This document shows, one piece after another, positions 44,560-56,158 of a DNA stretch of 64,000 bases (positions within the stretch are counted from its first letter, which is position 1; the number at the start of each line of letters is the position of its first letter). The translations under genes and the position numbers were made by a program. Source of the stretch: Oopsacas minuta (lineage: Eukaryota > Porifera > Hexactinellida > Lyssacinosida > Leucopsacidae); the NCBI GenBank assembly GCA_024704765.1, contig JAKMXF010000032.1, positions 1 through 64,000 of the forward strand, read 5' to 3'. The notes beneath the pieces were generated by a model. The model was not told the DNA's origin, made no database searches, and saw only the letters and a list, made by a program, of their open reading frames with translations.

Positions 44560-46850
44560 AGGGAGAAAGTTCCCAAGGGCTCCACAGATATGGCATCTGC
44601 AGTTTCTAGTACAAAGCGATCAAGGCTAGAAGAGACTGAGAACACAGACATGCAAGATAAGGTTGGTCCAAATCACGATGGTAATGAAAGTGAAAGAATT
44701 GACGAAGAAGATTCGACCTCGAGATTTTCCTATAGCAAATCCCATCTATGCCTACTGGCATTGCTGCCCCTCCTTTGGGGATACTCCTTCAGTTCCAAGA
44801 GGACTAACCTCAAGTCGATGCAAAAGGTACTATAGATGGGAATAGGAGGTGGTTTAGAAAGTGGAATTGGAACAGCTGGCAATATTAAAGGAGGTGGTGG
44901 TGAACCATCAATTTCCAATCATCATCATTCTGTTACATCTCCAGCAATTAACACGTCTACCCTCATTTTCGGTATGACACATCCATTTGTAACTGATCCT
45001 GCTCATTATATCGACAAATCAATGACACCACAAATGTGTGAGATACTACTGGATGAAGGACCTAGTCAGCCAGGCTTAAATGAAGAATATGACTTACAGA
45101 AAAACGAAAATGGGCGCCGATTCTTGCGACAGAGGTACAAACCTGAAATTCAAAAAGGAATGCGATCTTACCTAAATTGGCTGGTACACTCACCCATTAA
45201 TGACAGAGCATATTGCTTCCAAAGTTGGCAATTTTGAATAAAAGCCGTCCAGACTATGAATCAAACTTCTGTGAACCAAAATTTTGTTATAATAGATGGG
45301 GAATGCAACTATAAACTTCGCACATGATGAAGGATGTAAAGTACATAAAGATGCGTCAAGCTACTGCTAGAAACCAAGCAAAGCCTAAAGCTGGGAAACT
45401 TGGTGAATGTAGAACAACAGAGCTCACGAAATACAAGCTGCTAAAAACCGGAAGGTTCTATGTTGTTTAATAGATGCTTCTCTCTTCCTGGACAAACAGA
45501 ACATCGCATTCAGGGGCCATCATGAGTGCATTGATCATGCTTGCGGTACATGTACCATGGACGCATTATTGGGATAGTTCCAAATGATGGTATTTTTGGG
45601 AACTAATAAGACTTCAATCCAATTATGATAGTGCTTTAGTTCGACGTTTAGCAATTGCACAAAAGAATGCAAGCTACTTAAGCCCAACAAATTAAAATGA
45701 GTTTATACACGCGATTGCACGGGTGATAGCAATAAAAATTGTTGCTGAGGTGAAAAATGCACGTTACTTTGGAGTAATCATAGACTCGACAATAGATATT
45801 TCGTACACAAATCAACTGTCCTTCTGCAAAGGTAGGTAGATGAGGACTTCGTCATACAGGAATGTTTTCTTCTCTCCACAGATATCACTAAATCTGATTC
45901 AGAATCAGTTTTCACTATCCTTAGGGATTTTGACAAATTTGGGACTAGAACTCAACTAATCATCAGTCAATCGTACGGTGGAGCAGCCAATATAAGTTGC
46001 AAATATCAGGATTATATACTGAGACTCGAGTTTACAAGAAAATGAGTATGCACAGTTTGTCCATTGCTGTGCACATAATTTAAATCTCGTTTTGAGTGAC
46101 GCTTGTGGAGAATGCACGGAAGTTGTTACTTTTGTTGGTACAACACAAAATTGTACAATTGTTAACCAAAGGTTAGCTTCGGCACAGTACCTTAGAGGAG
46201 GCTTTGGACTAACTAGGACTCCCTACTAAAAGCCTTCAGAGACAGTGTGAAACTAGATGGTATTGTAAGTATGATGCTGTGAGATCGAAAAAAACAAATC
46301 CTGGTCTCTGCTAGCTTGAGAGATTATCTGAGAATCAACACGCAATACTGAAACACAAGCAGAGAGTTGAGCCCTTTTGGGTTTTATCGGCAAAATATAA
46401 TTTGTGCTGATGCAAGAAATCTGGATGGAGATATCAATAGAAGTCAAAAATCTTTAGGGACTCCTACAGCGCAAGGCTATGGATTTAGTTACAGCAAGTG
46501 TGGAAGTTAGATCTGCTTTACAAACCTCGTAGGATAATAGAACAGATCAACATTTTAAGATTCTGCTAGTTCCTGTACTAAAAATTGCGAAGAAGAGGAT
46601 GTTGAAAAGAAATTAAAGTCCCGAGAACCACAAAAAAGAAGAAGATGCCTCGTGAAGTTGCTAGTGATCAGCCAATTAGTGATACAGAGGATAGATTTAA
46701 GGAAAAGGGAAGTCAGCTAAATAATATATTGGCTGTCCTGAATTTACCATAATTGTTGGGTATCGAGTTACAAAGGATATTAACAAAACATACGACATCC
46801 ATGGTCTGTGGGATACCAGAGAAAAGGTCAACTTTAACATGACAAATTTT
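44560..46850 (+). pseudogene. ZMYM1-like hAT transposase relic
   Basis: Decayed hAT transposase. 44836-45237 encodes the pre-zinc-finger and TTF part: HPFVTDPAHYIDKSM, DLQKNENGRRFLRQRYKPE, SYLNWLVHSPINDRAYCFQ. Further pieces: VLCCLIDASLFLDKQNIAFRGHHE (about 45460-45530), EVKNARYFGVIIDSTIDISYTNQL (about 45750-45820, catalytic region), and SYGGAANIS (about 45975). The remainder to 46850 is only weakly similar. Many stops. No clean TIR pair. Confidence 0.75.
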
Positions 46851-47113
46851 ATATATTGTACAAAAACAGTTTTTAGAACACTTGGAATTTCAACATTTTG
46901 AACATAGATTAATGATTAACGTTCTACATTGTTTCAAAGTTTGAGCATCATGCTTTTATGAATTCGTACATTTTCATAATACAGATATTCGCGTGGAAAC
47001 GTACCAATTTCATATTAACGATTAAAGAATTCCCATCAAATTATATCCACTTCCTCTCATGCATGATCCAAGGTAGTGGTCAGGGCTTATCACTAGTAGG
47101 CTATGGGTTAGGG

Positions 47114-47255
47114 CAGTGGTTCTCAATCTGGGGTCCGTGGCCCATAGGGGGTCCGCAGCCCTAAAATGTTTTCGTTATGTTTATTAACAGGGGTCCGCGG
47201 ACCCCATAAAATGGACCAAAAAGGTCCGCGGAAGAAAAAAGGTTGAGAACCAGTG
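47114..47255. mobile_element. hAT-type MITE, 142 bp, perfect TSD
   Basis: Left CAGTGGTTCTCAATCTGGGG, right (reverse complement) CACTGGTTCTCAACCTTTTT. Identical 8-bp TSD GGTTAGGG at 47106-47113 and 47256-47263. GGGGTCCG / GTCCGCGGA words inside give a folded structure. Confidence 0.93.
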
Positions 47256-47440
47256 GGTTAGGGTTTACGTATATACCTGTGAGTCGTTTTGGAATCTAGG
47301 AACGTAAAGAATTATTTCATTAGACCATGGTTTCGCTGTAGAGAGGCATTTTTCAGGAACGCAACCCCTCGACGAACGGCGAGAACTGTGTATTTTCCCC
47401 CCCAAAATCCTGTTTGTTAAATAATAATACCAGTAACTTT

Positions 47441-47507
47441 TTAACGACAAAAGATCAATCCCAAACAAGATTGAAATTCTTGTTTGGGACTGATCTTTTG
47501 TCGTTAA
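47441..47507. repeat. 30-bp-arm hairpin (palindrome)
   Basis: Arms 47441-47470 (TTAACGACAAAAGATCAATC...) and 47478-47507 (...TGATCTTTTGTCGTTAA) pair with one mismatch around a 7-bp loop. It abuts the 3' end of the neighbouring hAT relic. Confidence 0.9.
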
Positions 47508-49833
47508 GTTTGGCGGGCCACATGGACCAATTGATAAAGTTCAGATTTCTTTAGAGAAAATTTGTTGGAATATCCAAGTGGAAATGCTACAGAAAGGGAA
47601 CACATATATGAAATATTGGCAGACTACAGTAAATGATCAAAAATACTAACAAATAAGAAACCCGAATACTGAATATACCAGCACTAATATGAGTACAGAC
47701 AATGATTTATTACTTTGACATGGATGACGATTGATGACGCATATGTCTGACTATATGGTCGATGTTTTGTTCCATATCCGTAGTAGCTATTCTTAATGTA
47801 TCTTCGGGATGTTTATCAATTATAACAGTTCTGCATTTGCTTCTACTAGCTTTATTTGTGAGAACAGTTGTTGACATATGTATGTGCCCTAATAAACAAG
47901 CCATTATCTTACAATGCTTGATAAGATTGGGATAATCTGATGATGATAAATACTTTTGATAAAAGTCCATCAGTGTGACATCATTGAATTTTGCTTTCAA
48001 GTCCTGGTTACATTGCATGTCAACCAATTCTAGCCAGAGATGCTCGGGGAGTTCAATAGGTTCTAAAGAGAAAGGATTTGAAAATATAGCGAAGTTTACA
48101 ATATTGCTACCAAGATCTTTAATCTATTCTCGAATTCTTTGCGCAGGTAATTGATTTCGATTGCGTATACACCTGTATCTAGAGGGGAATGTTTAGATAA
48201 GGTTTCAAAGTGATAAAGATTCCCTTCAATTAATTGTTTTCCAACATCTTGAGCTTTCTTTCAAAAGCGCAAATGAAGTCAAACAAATTGTAAACAAGCA
48301 AATATTTTCCTTGTAATTTTCAGTTGAGGTTTTCCAAATATTGAGTGACATCGACCAAAATGCCAGCTCACACAACCATAATGGATCATTGAGATGAAAA
48401 ACGGGTTTTCCCTTCTCCTCCATAAAATGAAATACTTCTTTGAGTTCATAAAAACGTCGAATCATCGCACCCCTACCTAACCATCGTACTTCCGTACAGA
48501 AAAATGATCTTCATATTGAGAATCCAATTCGCCCAAAAGTTTTCGAAATTGTCGATGATTGAGTCCTCGAGCACGAATGAAGTTGATAGTTTTCACTACT
48601 ATTTCCATTACACTCTGCATTCTTAATGACTTTGAACAGAGACTTTTCTGGTGAAATATACAATGCCACTTTGACTAATTTCATAGTACTATTTCCTGAA
48701 TTGATCCGTTCTTTCTCCAGAGGAACAACAAAGCCCTTTTCCCTCCCAATCATTGATGGTGCACCATTTGTCGTTACCCTACATAGTTATTCAACCTAAG
48801 TCCGAAAGTATCAATTCCATTCCGCTTTATAAATATCAACTACAGTTATTTTATCGTGAAGGCTGTGTAAGTTCGCTAAATCTTCTGTAAAATTAAACTT
48901 CGAATCGATACCCCTTACAAAAACAGCAGTTGGACAGTACCAGTGGCATCTGTGCTCTCATCAAGGGCAAGAGAATAGCACTCGAACTCACTCGCATGTT
49001 TTTCTAAAGTAAGTTTAAGTCTGTTGATAAATTCTCTATCCTTCGGCTAATTGTCATTCTGGAAAGGCTAATATTTCCAAATTACTTCTGTTTGTCTGGG
49101 CACATAATTTGCGCCAATGTAATTACACACTCCTCGATAATTCACAATCAGTAAATGGCTAATATTTCAGTGCTATAAGTTTGCATATGGCAAAACTTGC
49201 ACGAACAGCTTATTCTGACTGAGAATTAGTATTTGTGAAAATATTTTGCTGTACCGAAAGTTCCTTTATAAATGATTGTACTCTATCCTTCCGTATCTGC
49301 CCTGAGCATGCTTTGTAATCTTGATGATTAGCACTATAGTATCTTTGGATGTTGTACTCTTTCATCACTGCGATGACCTGCTTGCATATTAAGCAAGTTG
49401 GTTTGTTTTTAAAGTTGGTAAAAGTATTTCTCGGTCCAGCTGTCGTTGAAATTTCTACTCTCGATATCAACTTTCCTATTCTTAGAACAAGGCTCCATTA
49501 ATATAAATGATATATATATATTCTACAGGCAATTTAGGAGATGAGTAAACGCAGTATCTGAATTTCAATTATAAGCTTAGAATTATACTAGTGTATATTT
49601 ATACACCGCTAAGGATTATTATTACTAAACCCATGCACCTGTCGTGTATTGAAAATGAATAAGAAACCTTCAAAGGTCAAATACATTGAAATTCGACACC
49701 CAGTAGGAATGTGATCGAAATGTGGTCTAGGAATTGTTCATGAAGAAATAGTATATATCACAAAGTGCAAAAGTCTTAGTACGTGCTTGCGCGGGCCGGA
49801 TCTGGCCCGCGGGGTGTATGTTGGGCACCCTTG
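47508..49833 (-). mobile_element. hAT element, second GTF2IRD2-like family
   Basis: The right (5') end, reverse complement, is CAAGGGTGCCCAACATACAC followed by CCCGCGGGCCAG, a Charlie-like terminus. The left (3') boundary near 47508 (GTTTGGCGGGCCACATGG) is less certain and no TSD was found. It encodes the broken transposase below. Confidence 0.75.
47710..49470 (-). pseudogene. GTF2IRD2-like hAT transposase, multiply broken
   Basis: BED-like N-terminus at 49470-49210 (PTCLICKQVIAVMKEYNIQRYYSANHQDY: C-x2-C and H-x4-H type), a decayed core, IRRFYELKEVFHFMEEKGKPVFHLNDPLW (48465 on), and a C-terminal dimerisation block at 48027-47710 (DLKAKFNDVTLMDFYQKYL, PNLIKHCKIMACLLG, PEDTLRIATTDMEQNIDHIVRH). 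Same superfamily as the three copies at 21, 34 and 51 kb, but a separate subfamily. Several stops and shifts. Confidence 0.85.
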
Positions 49834-49841
49834 ATCTATGA

Positions 49842-50725
49842 AGTAACCAAAATTCTATTTAATTAGGTGCAACCTATATATTACTAGTTGGGGGGCAATT
49901 CCGAATATGATAAGGAAAGGGGGAGCCCTCTCCTTGTAAAAAGAGGATATCCATAGGTTGAGGCTATCTTTTTTGGAACTAACACGGAATAAAATGTGCA
50001 AAATCACACTAACAGCAACTTAAAATCTACAAATAGAGCATTTCCATTACCGAAAAAGGCCGAAGTATCACAATCGTAACAATAACCAATACCAACCTTT
50101 AACCCAGAATAATCATTAATTTCATGGTCTATTTTCACAATTCGGCCTTTCCTTGGAGTGGGAATTCAGGAATTTTGCCGGATGTATTCGGTTAATTACA
50201 ATATTCATGGTATGGAGTAGGAAACGTCTATTGCTAGAGAGCATGTATTCGGTGCAGTAGTATCATTCTATAATGACCTCGTGATAATATCTCGAGAAAG
50301 CCCAAATAGAAATAGCTGGGTTGATCAAATATTTTCTAAAATCTATAGATGGCTCATATACTGCACATCCTCATTTACAGGTATGCGTTGCTCTTCAATA
50401 TTTTGCTTCCTGTAACATCCCAAATCATATGTGGAGAGGGAGTTCAAGTAACCAAATTCTCAGCTGGAAGATACATTAGAACTGTTTCACTCGGATTAGA
50501 ATCGATATAAGCTCCGTATGAAGCCAGTCTAAGCATTGCAGAAATAGGAACAGTTAAGTTTCAGTTTAATGATTTCGCAAGAAAGAGATTATAATGTAAA
50601 CTTAACAGGTGTATTTAGGGTTGATGATGGCACACACGTTCGTATTCGTATTCAGAGACATAGCTAGAATAAAGCAGATGAAGTGGAAGAGCACGTATGC
50701 CATTCAGTAAATGTACAAGCAATCT
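49842..50725. other. Non-coding stretch, nothing identified
   Basis: No supported gene or repeat. Confidence 0.45.
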
Positions 50726-50733
50726 GACTAGAT

Positions 50734-52080
50734 CAGGGGTCTTCAAACTGTGGCTCAAGAGTAAGTTTTTCGTGGCTTCCGACATGTATCAATCCAACGC
50801 CCATATTTTTTAAGAATATATTGCTTTGATTTTTCTGTGTATAAAATTGGATTGTTAAATTTGCAAGAATTGCATTTGTTTAGTTTCATTTAGGGTCTAT
50901 TTAGTATAGTGATATATAAATTGAAATATAATCTTAACAATACTACAGTATTATATAATATTGATTAATCTTGTATTTACCAAGCTAGCGAGATTCTTAA
51001 TCAAAGATCTTTAAACATTTTACTGAGTTTCAAGATGGCGTCATATCCGTCCTAAAAGCTTAAGATATTTAAAGGAAATAGACTCTTCTATATTGATTGG
51101 GAGCACGAGTTTTTCTTGGTCGAGGACAGAGAGAAAAATAAATTTCTGATTTACCGTGATACCATTGCTTGCAATAAGAGAAGAAATCTGGATAGGTATT
51201 CTAATACTAAACATAGAGAAGATTTCACTAGTAATGTTAGCGAAGCTCGTCAGATTAAACTTGATCAAATGAAGAAAAGTTTGACTACGGAACAGTCAGT
51301 CTTCAAGAAAGTGGATACATCAAGAAAGTCGGTAACAGCAGCAAGTTAAGCCATTAGTAATATTTTTGCAAGGCGAATGAAACCATTTACAGATGGTGAG
51401 TATATCAAAGAGTGCCTAGCTGTGTTCATGGATAATTTGCTGTCCAGACAAGAATGATCTTGCACAACAGCTGAGTCTTAGTGATACACCCGTAATGCGA
51501 CGTGTAGAATCAATTTCGAGTAATATTAATGAACAACTTTTAGAAAGGGCTCGAGACTTCACTTCTTTCAGCATCGCAATAGATGAAAGCAAAGACATTT
51601 TTGATGTGGAACAATTAGTCATCTGGAGTAGGGGAGTTGATGATAATTTCAAAATAACTGAGGAAATGTCATCACTCAGTCCTATGTATGGAAAAGCCCG
51701 TGGTATTGATATTTTTGATGAAGTACAGAAAGTCTTATCAAAAGCTTCTTTACCGGTCACGAAACTGTCTCGAGTTACAACCGACGAAGCGCCATCCATG
51801 CTTGGAATAGGAAGTGGTCTTAAGGGACAGTTGTCGCGGTAGTTAGCTGCTAATGGCCGTGACGGAGTGATATGGTGCCAAAGTATTATTCACCAGGAAG
51901 TCTTATGCGCAAAAACACTTGTATTAAAACCGTTAAGAAACTTATTGTTGATGCTGTGATTTTATCAGAGCTAAGCGAAACAACCATAGAGAATTCAAAC
52001 ATGTTTTAAAAGAGCTAGATTCAGAGTACGGTGATGTACTCTATTTCACAGCTGCCGGTGGCTTAGTAGAGGAGCAGTTT
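50734..52080 (+). mobile_element. hAT element, GTF2IRD2-like family, copy 3 (3'-truncated)
   Basis: Left end CAGGGGTCTTCAAACTGTGG preceded by GACTAGAT (50726-50733). It carries frames 51116-51349 (EDREKNKFLIYRDTIACNKRR) and 51495-51842 (FTSFSIAIDESKDIFDVEQLVIWSRGVDDNFKITEE ... TTDEAPSMLGIGSGLKG). The core here is less damaged than in copies 1 and 2. The sequence stops matching after GGCTTAGTAGAGGAGCAGTT near 52080, where a Tc1 DD37E fragment begins. Confidence 0.87.
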
Positions 52081-52081
52081 T

Positions 52082-52343
52082 TCAAACTTATTGTCAACTG
52101 AAAGACAAAGTGGAAGAGTTGAGCAAGCAAGCACCGTGAATAACCTAGTCAAAAATTTGGAAAAGATATGGAGTGGTATTTCAGGAGATGTTTTGCAAAA
52201 AATGGTCTTCAGTATGCCCAGGCGAGTAGCACTCGTATGAGAAAGACAAGGAGACAATATTGGGAAGTAATAATGTACTAATTGTTGTATTTTGCTTACG
52301 TTTGATTCATTATAAAAAACGACAATACTTTGGTTACGCCCTG
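52082..52343 (+). mobile_element. Terminal fragment of a Tc1 DD37E element
   Basis: Matches the last part of the DD37E family seen at 3.9-5.3 kb: CTGAAAGACAAAGTGGAAGAG, the MPRRVAxVxERQGDY-encoding region, and the terminus CAGGGCGTAACCAAAGTATT (reverse complement) followed by TA at 52344-52345. The other four fifths of the element are absent. Confidence 0.85.
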
Positions 52344-52429
52344 TATATTCTTTGTCCAAAATTTCACAAACAATGACGATTAATTCGTTCTTCTCAATAT
52401 CAAGTTTTTCAAACAAAGAATGAGTAATC

Positions 52430-52990
52430 GAAATTAATAATGCAGCAGGTGACTCACACTCTTCAGGATCTTCGAATTCAACTCTTCAACAAGGACATTA
52501 TACTTCACCTCCCCGTAGTTATCACACTACTGATAAAAGTACGTTACAACCTTTTGCTAAGCGACCACGCATTCTCTTATCTGAATGCAATGATCTAGCA
52601 AGCTATATCGGTATTTCGACACAATACCGGATTCTGACAAATATGAGCTACTTGTTAATCGATTCTGTCTAGCTCCTGATTATATATTTCAAAAGAATAA
52701 CAATGGACGTACATTTCAGTTCCGTTGGTTGCAGATGTATCTATGGCTGGCGTAAAGTAAGCAGGAAACCCTGTATTCCATGTATTCTCTTTGCTACATG
52801 TGAATACCGTGGTAATCTCCTGGAATACTTGTCCAACGTCCTTTGACAATGTTCCGGAAGGCTTTAGAGTTGTTGAAAAATCATATAGAAAGGATTATCA
52901 TAAGACTTTGATAGTGAGAGCAGATGAGTTCCTTCGGGTGATGACCATTCAGCAACGAAGTATTCGGCATTGAATTGATGATAAAATGGC
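52430..52990 (+). pseudogene. ZMYM/TTF-type hAT transposase N-terminal relic
   Basis: Pieces in different frames: KYELLVNRFCLAPDYIF, NNGRTFQFRWLQMYxWLAYSK, then CIPCILFATCEYRG (TTF-type Cys pair), and a region continuing to NEVFGIELMIKWLREF. This is the zinc-finger region usual in this hAT group. Broken by several shifts; the core and C-terminus are missing. Confidence 0.65.
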
Positions 52991-52999
52991 TGAGAGAAT

Positions 53000-53603
53000 T
53001 TTTGCTATAAAAATCCAATATTTTATAGTAGTCATCTTTAATTTAAGCTCTAATCCTCGTATGACTTTCAACCTACGATAATATGAGCATATATTCGTCC
53101 TATACCCATTGTAGCTCTATAACGATAAGGTTTCGGTAATCTCTCATAAATATAATGGACCTTCGATGCAATTTGGTCGGACCAATATTTTCTGGCCCAC
53201 CTTGTATGCTGTAAATCCTGGGGAATGTGAGCCATTTATATGCGAATGCTCCTGAACCATGACCAAATGTAACAGAAATGAGGAAATTCGTAATTTGGAT
53301 ATGGTACAGTCTGAAGTAGCTATAAGGGAGCCACTCGCAGAATTTGCATGTTTGAAGATGACAGAGAATTAGATGACTGTTTGATGATACTGCTGCTATG
53401 GTCAGGCGTTTGCGACAAATATTCTCCACTATCCTCCTGTTCAGTGACAAGGAAGAGCCATTAGCACTTTGGGATCACTTAAGGCTTCTTCATCGGAAGA
53501 CTTTCTACAATGGCCTTTTTACACTACTGTTTTACTATTGTGAATACAAGAAAATCGGAATGCCAATTTAGAAAGTAGTTTAATATGAAACGTTTCTATA
53601 AGT
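53000..53603. other. Unrecognised stretch
   Basis: The 116-codon minus frame at 53100-53450 has no domain I recognise. No paired termini. Confidence 0.35.
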
Positions 53604-53955
53604 CAGTAGAACCCCGATATTACGACAATCGGATAATACCACCAATTTATAAGACTTATCAGTCCCCTTCGATTACTTTTCAATGAAAATCACTTCGGAT
53701 AATAAGCACTCCAATACGGAGTACATACCTCGACGGTCCCTTGGTGTACATATTGAACAGTGTATATTTAGGACCCTTTTTTATCAAAGTCGAAATTTTT
53801 TAATATTATGGCCTGGACTGGGATATGGAGTAAGCATGACTTCCAGTCCCACGTTCGAGATATCTCAGTGCCCAACGCGTGGGTACAAACACTGAATTGG
53901 CTATCCTAGGGCACTCTCGGATAATTGTGGTGTTGACTCAAATAACTGGAGGATC
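53604..53955. mobile_element. Possible Tigger-like MITE remnant
   Basis: CAGTAGAACCCCGATATTAC then CGGATAATA at the left. CTCGGATAATTGTGGTGTTG (inverted similarity, TTATCCGAG) near 53915-53935. No TA duplication verified. Confidence 0.35.
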
Positions 53956-54136
53956 TGTGGCTATTCATTCATGATGCTCAGATCCTTCTTTAGTATGTGC
54001 TCCCATTTATGATGGTCATAAAGAGTTATTTTCCACAACATTGACCATAAGAGGCAAGGAGCACCTTGATACATTTTACATGTAATTCTACGATCCTACT
54101 AATCCGTATGTGTATTGCATTTATTTGTAGTATATA

Positions 54137-55481
54137 CAGGGTGTAACGAAAGTGTTGATACCCTAGATACCTCATTAAAACTTAGAATATATTTGAGTTA
54201 TTCGAAATATTATCGGTTTATATATGAACCATTTCGTTCTAATACAATTCTTATACGTTCCGGCATGCTAGCTACTAAATTCTCTAAAATGCTTGGGCTA
54301 ATGTCTCTCCATGCTGATTTGACTGTTTCTATTAGCTGTTCACACCTTGTGATTTGGCCCTCTTCATTAACCTTCTCTTTCACTATTCCCCAAAGGTTTT
54401 CAATAGGGTTTAAGTCAGGGGAGTTCCCAGGCCATTCAATCTTACGCCAGAAAGCATTTAAATGATCTTGACACCACTTCTGCGTTGCATTGGCCGTGTG
54501 TGCCGGTGCACCATTTTGCATGAAGATGAATTCAGACATATTTTCCAACATTGGCCGCTCCAAAACCGATCCATTATTTCGACAACGGTGAACTGCCTCC
54601 ATACAAGTCTTGGCCAAAATTTGATTAATGTAGTATGCACTATTTATTGATTGCCCTTGAGGGATTATATGCAGTTCTGAAAGTGCCTGATGTGACATCA
54701 TGCCCCACACATGAATCTTTGCTGGAAACTTAACTGAAAATACCGAAGGAACATCTTGCTTATTCTTTGCCCAAACCCGATTATTTTGTTTGTTTGGCGT
54801 TGCAAAGAGCTGGAAGGGAGACTCATCTGACCAGAGAACTTTTTTCCAGTCGTTAACTGTCCAATATTGATGCTTCCGAGCAAAATTCAGACGATCTTGG
54901 ATGTTCTTTTGGGATAACCGAGGTATTTCTTGCCTTTTGAAAGACCTAACACCCACAGATTCGGTCAAATGACGATACACACACATATGAGATACAGGAT
55001 TGCCTCTATTCTTCAATCTCTGTGCAAGTTTTCTTGTGGATTGCCTGCATTTACCGAGTGACTTGGAAATAACAATTTTATCCGCCCGTTTCAAAATAGG
55101 AGGCCTCCCTGAACGAGGTTTAGTCACTAATGAACTACCTTTTTTATACAAACTAGACCATCGTTTCACCGAAGAGATTGAAACATTCAAGTCTTGGGCC
55201 ACTTTCTTCTGTGTGAGCCCTGCATCTAGCATGCCCATAGCTCGAGAATGAAGCAAGATTCCATGATCACGTACATCCATTAATACGAAATAATGTAACG
55301 ATGCTAAAATTGGAAAAAAATTCAAATATTTGAATAATATAAGTAATTAATGTAATCAGAAATAATCTAAAGTACTATAACTATATTTAAGAAAAGTATA
55401 GGAAACAAACTCTGTATGGTTCATTAATATTTAAGATTTTCATAGGAAAATAAAAGGTATCAACACTTTCGTTACACCCTG
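54137..55481 (-). mobile_element. Tc1-like DD37E element, full length
   Basis: TIRs CAGGGTGTAACGAAAGTGTT at both ends, identical over at least 24 bases. TA at 54135-54136 and 55482-55483. Length 1345 bp. Same family as the copy at 3919-5264. Confidence 0.96.
54210..55280 (-). CDS. Tc1-type DD37E transposase, uninterrupted but with Asn at the second catalytic position
   Basis: The frame opens at 55325, but the ATG at 55278-55280 (MDVRDHGILLHSRAMGML) fits the family better and matches the start in the broken relative. Positions below count from 55325. HTH region about 16-125 with a GRPP linker; WSDESPF gives Asp 167; SEFIFMQNGAPAHTA has Asn 271 where the family has Asp; SPDLNPIENLW gives Glu 309, with 37 residues between the last two. 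The codon is AAT (54513-54515), one G-to-A step from GAT, and the relative at 4 kb still has Asp. The protein should bind and dimerise but not cut. It could act as a repressor, or the change may be a first step of decay. Confidence 0.93.
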   Translation of the reverse strand: MDVRDHGILLHSRAMGMLDAGLTQKKVAQDLNVSISSVKRWSSLYKKGSSLVTKPRSGRPPILKRADKIVISKSLGKCRQSTRKLAQRLKNRGNPVSHMCVYRHLTESVGVRSFKRQEIPRLSQKNIQDRLNFARKHQYWTVNDWKKVLWSDESPFQLFATPNKQNNRVWAKNKQDVPSVFSVKFPAKIHVWGMMSHQALSELHIIPQGQSINSAYYINQILAKTCMEAVHRCRNNGSVLERPMLENMSEFIFMQNGAPAHTANATQKWCQDHLNAFWRKIEWPGNSPDLNPIENLWGIVKEKVNEEGQITRCEQLIETVKSAWRDISPSILENLVASMPERIRIVLERNGSYINR

Positions 55482-55483
55482 TA

Positions 55484-56150
55484 TATGGATTGGTTTGCGA
55501 ACTATTGTGCACATTATTCGTGAGATCTGGTGTCTGTTTATACTTAAAGCGCTCAACTGGGCAAATTGAGGTGCGAAAATATGGCTTTGTCGATGTTTTG
55601 GTATTCATTTACAGACCATTTGAGGCTGTTTTCGGTTTTCGTATTATGGACTGGTGCATTACCTTGATGAGTCTCTGATAGGCTTTGCTGGGTGTTCGCA
55701 TGGCGAATGAGCACTCCATTTTCTGCAATACTATTTCAGTTGTGCCAAACTGTGTTAGCGCCGTTCCCTATGGCAGAAGCAGATAGTACATATGCCTGAT
55801 AATTTGGTGATATTCATTGCATTATTACTTTTTGCTGGGTTCTCCTTTGTGAAGGAGTTGTTGAATTACTGAAAGAATAGGATATCCGTTGAAGGAAAGT
55901 TTCTACCCTTCCCCTCTTAAAATGGATCACCACGTGCGAAGAAGGGTAGAGAGTGCGTCCCAAGTGCACTACTCCTTCAATTATAGAACAACATTGAGGC
56001 ACTGAATTTGCATTACTGAATGATAGTCAATTCTTTTGCGGTTCAGATAAGCTACTTTTTAAAATATTAATTATTTCACGTTTTTTACTAATCTAGCTAT
56101 GTCAAATGGAGAAGTGACATCGGAGGTGGGGGCTATTCAATGAAACTTAG
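55484..56150. other. Non-coding stretch, nothing identified
   Basis: No supported gene; frames present are short and without motifs. Confidence 0.45.
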
Positions 56151-56158
56151 GAAATATC

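Noticed and set aside
53100-53450. 116-aa minus-strand ORF
   Set aside because: Not recognised; codon pattern unconvincing and it lies among MITE remains.
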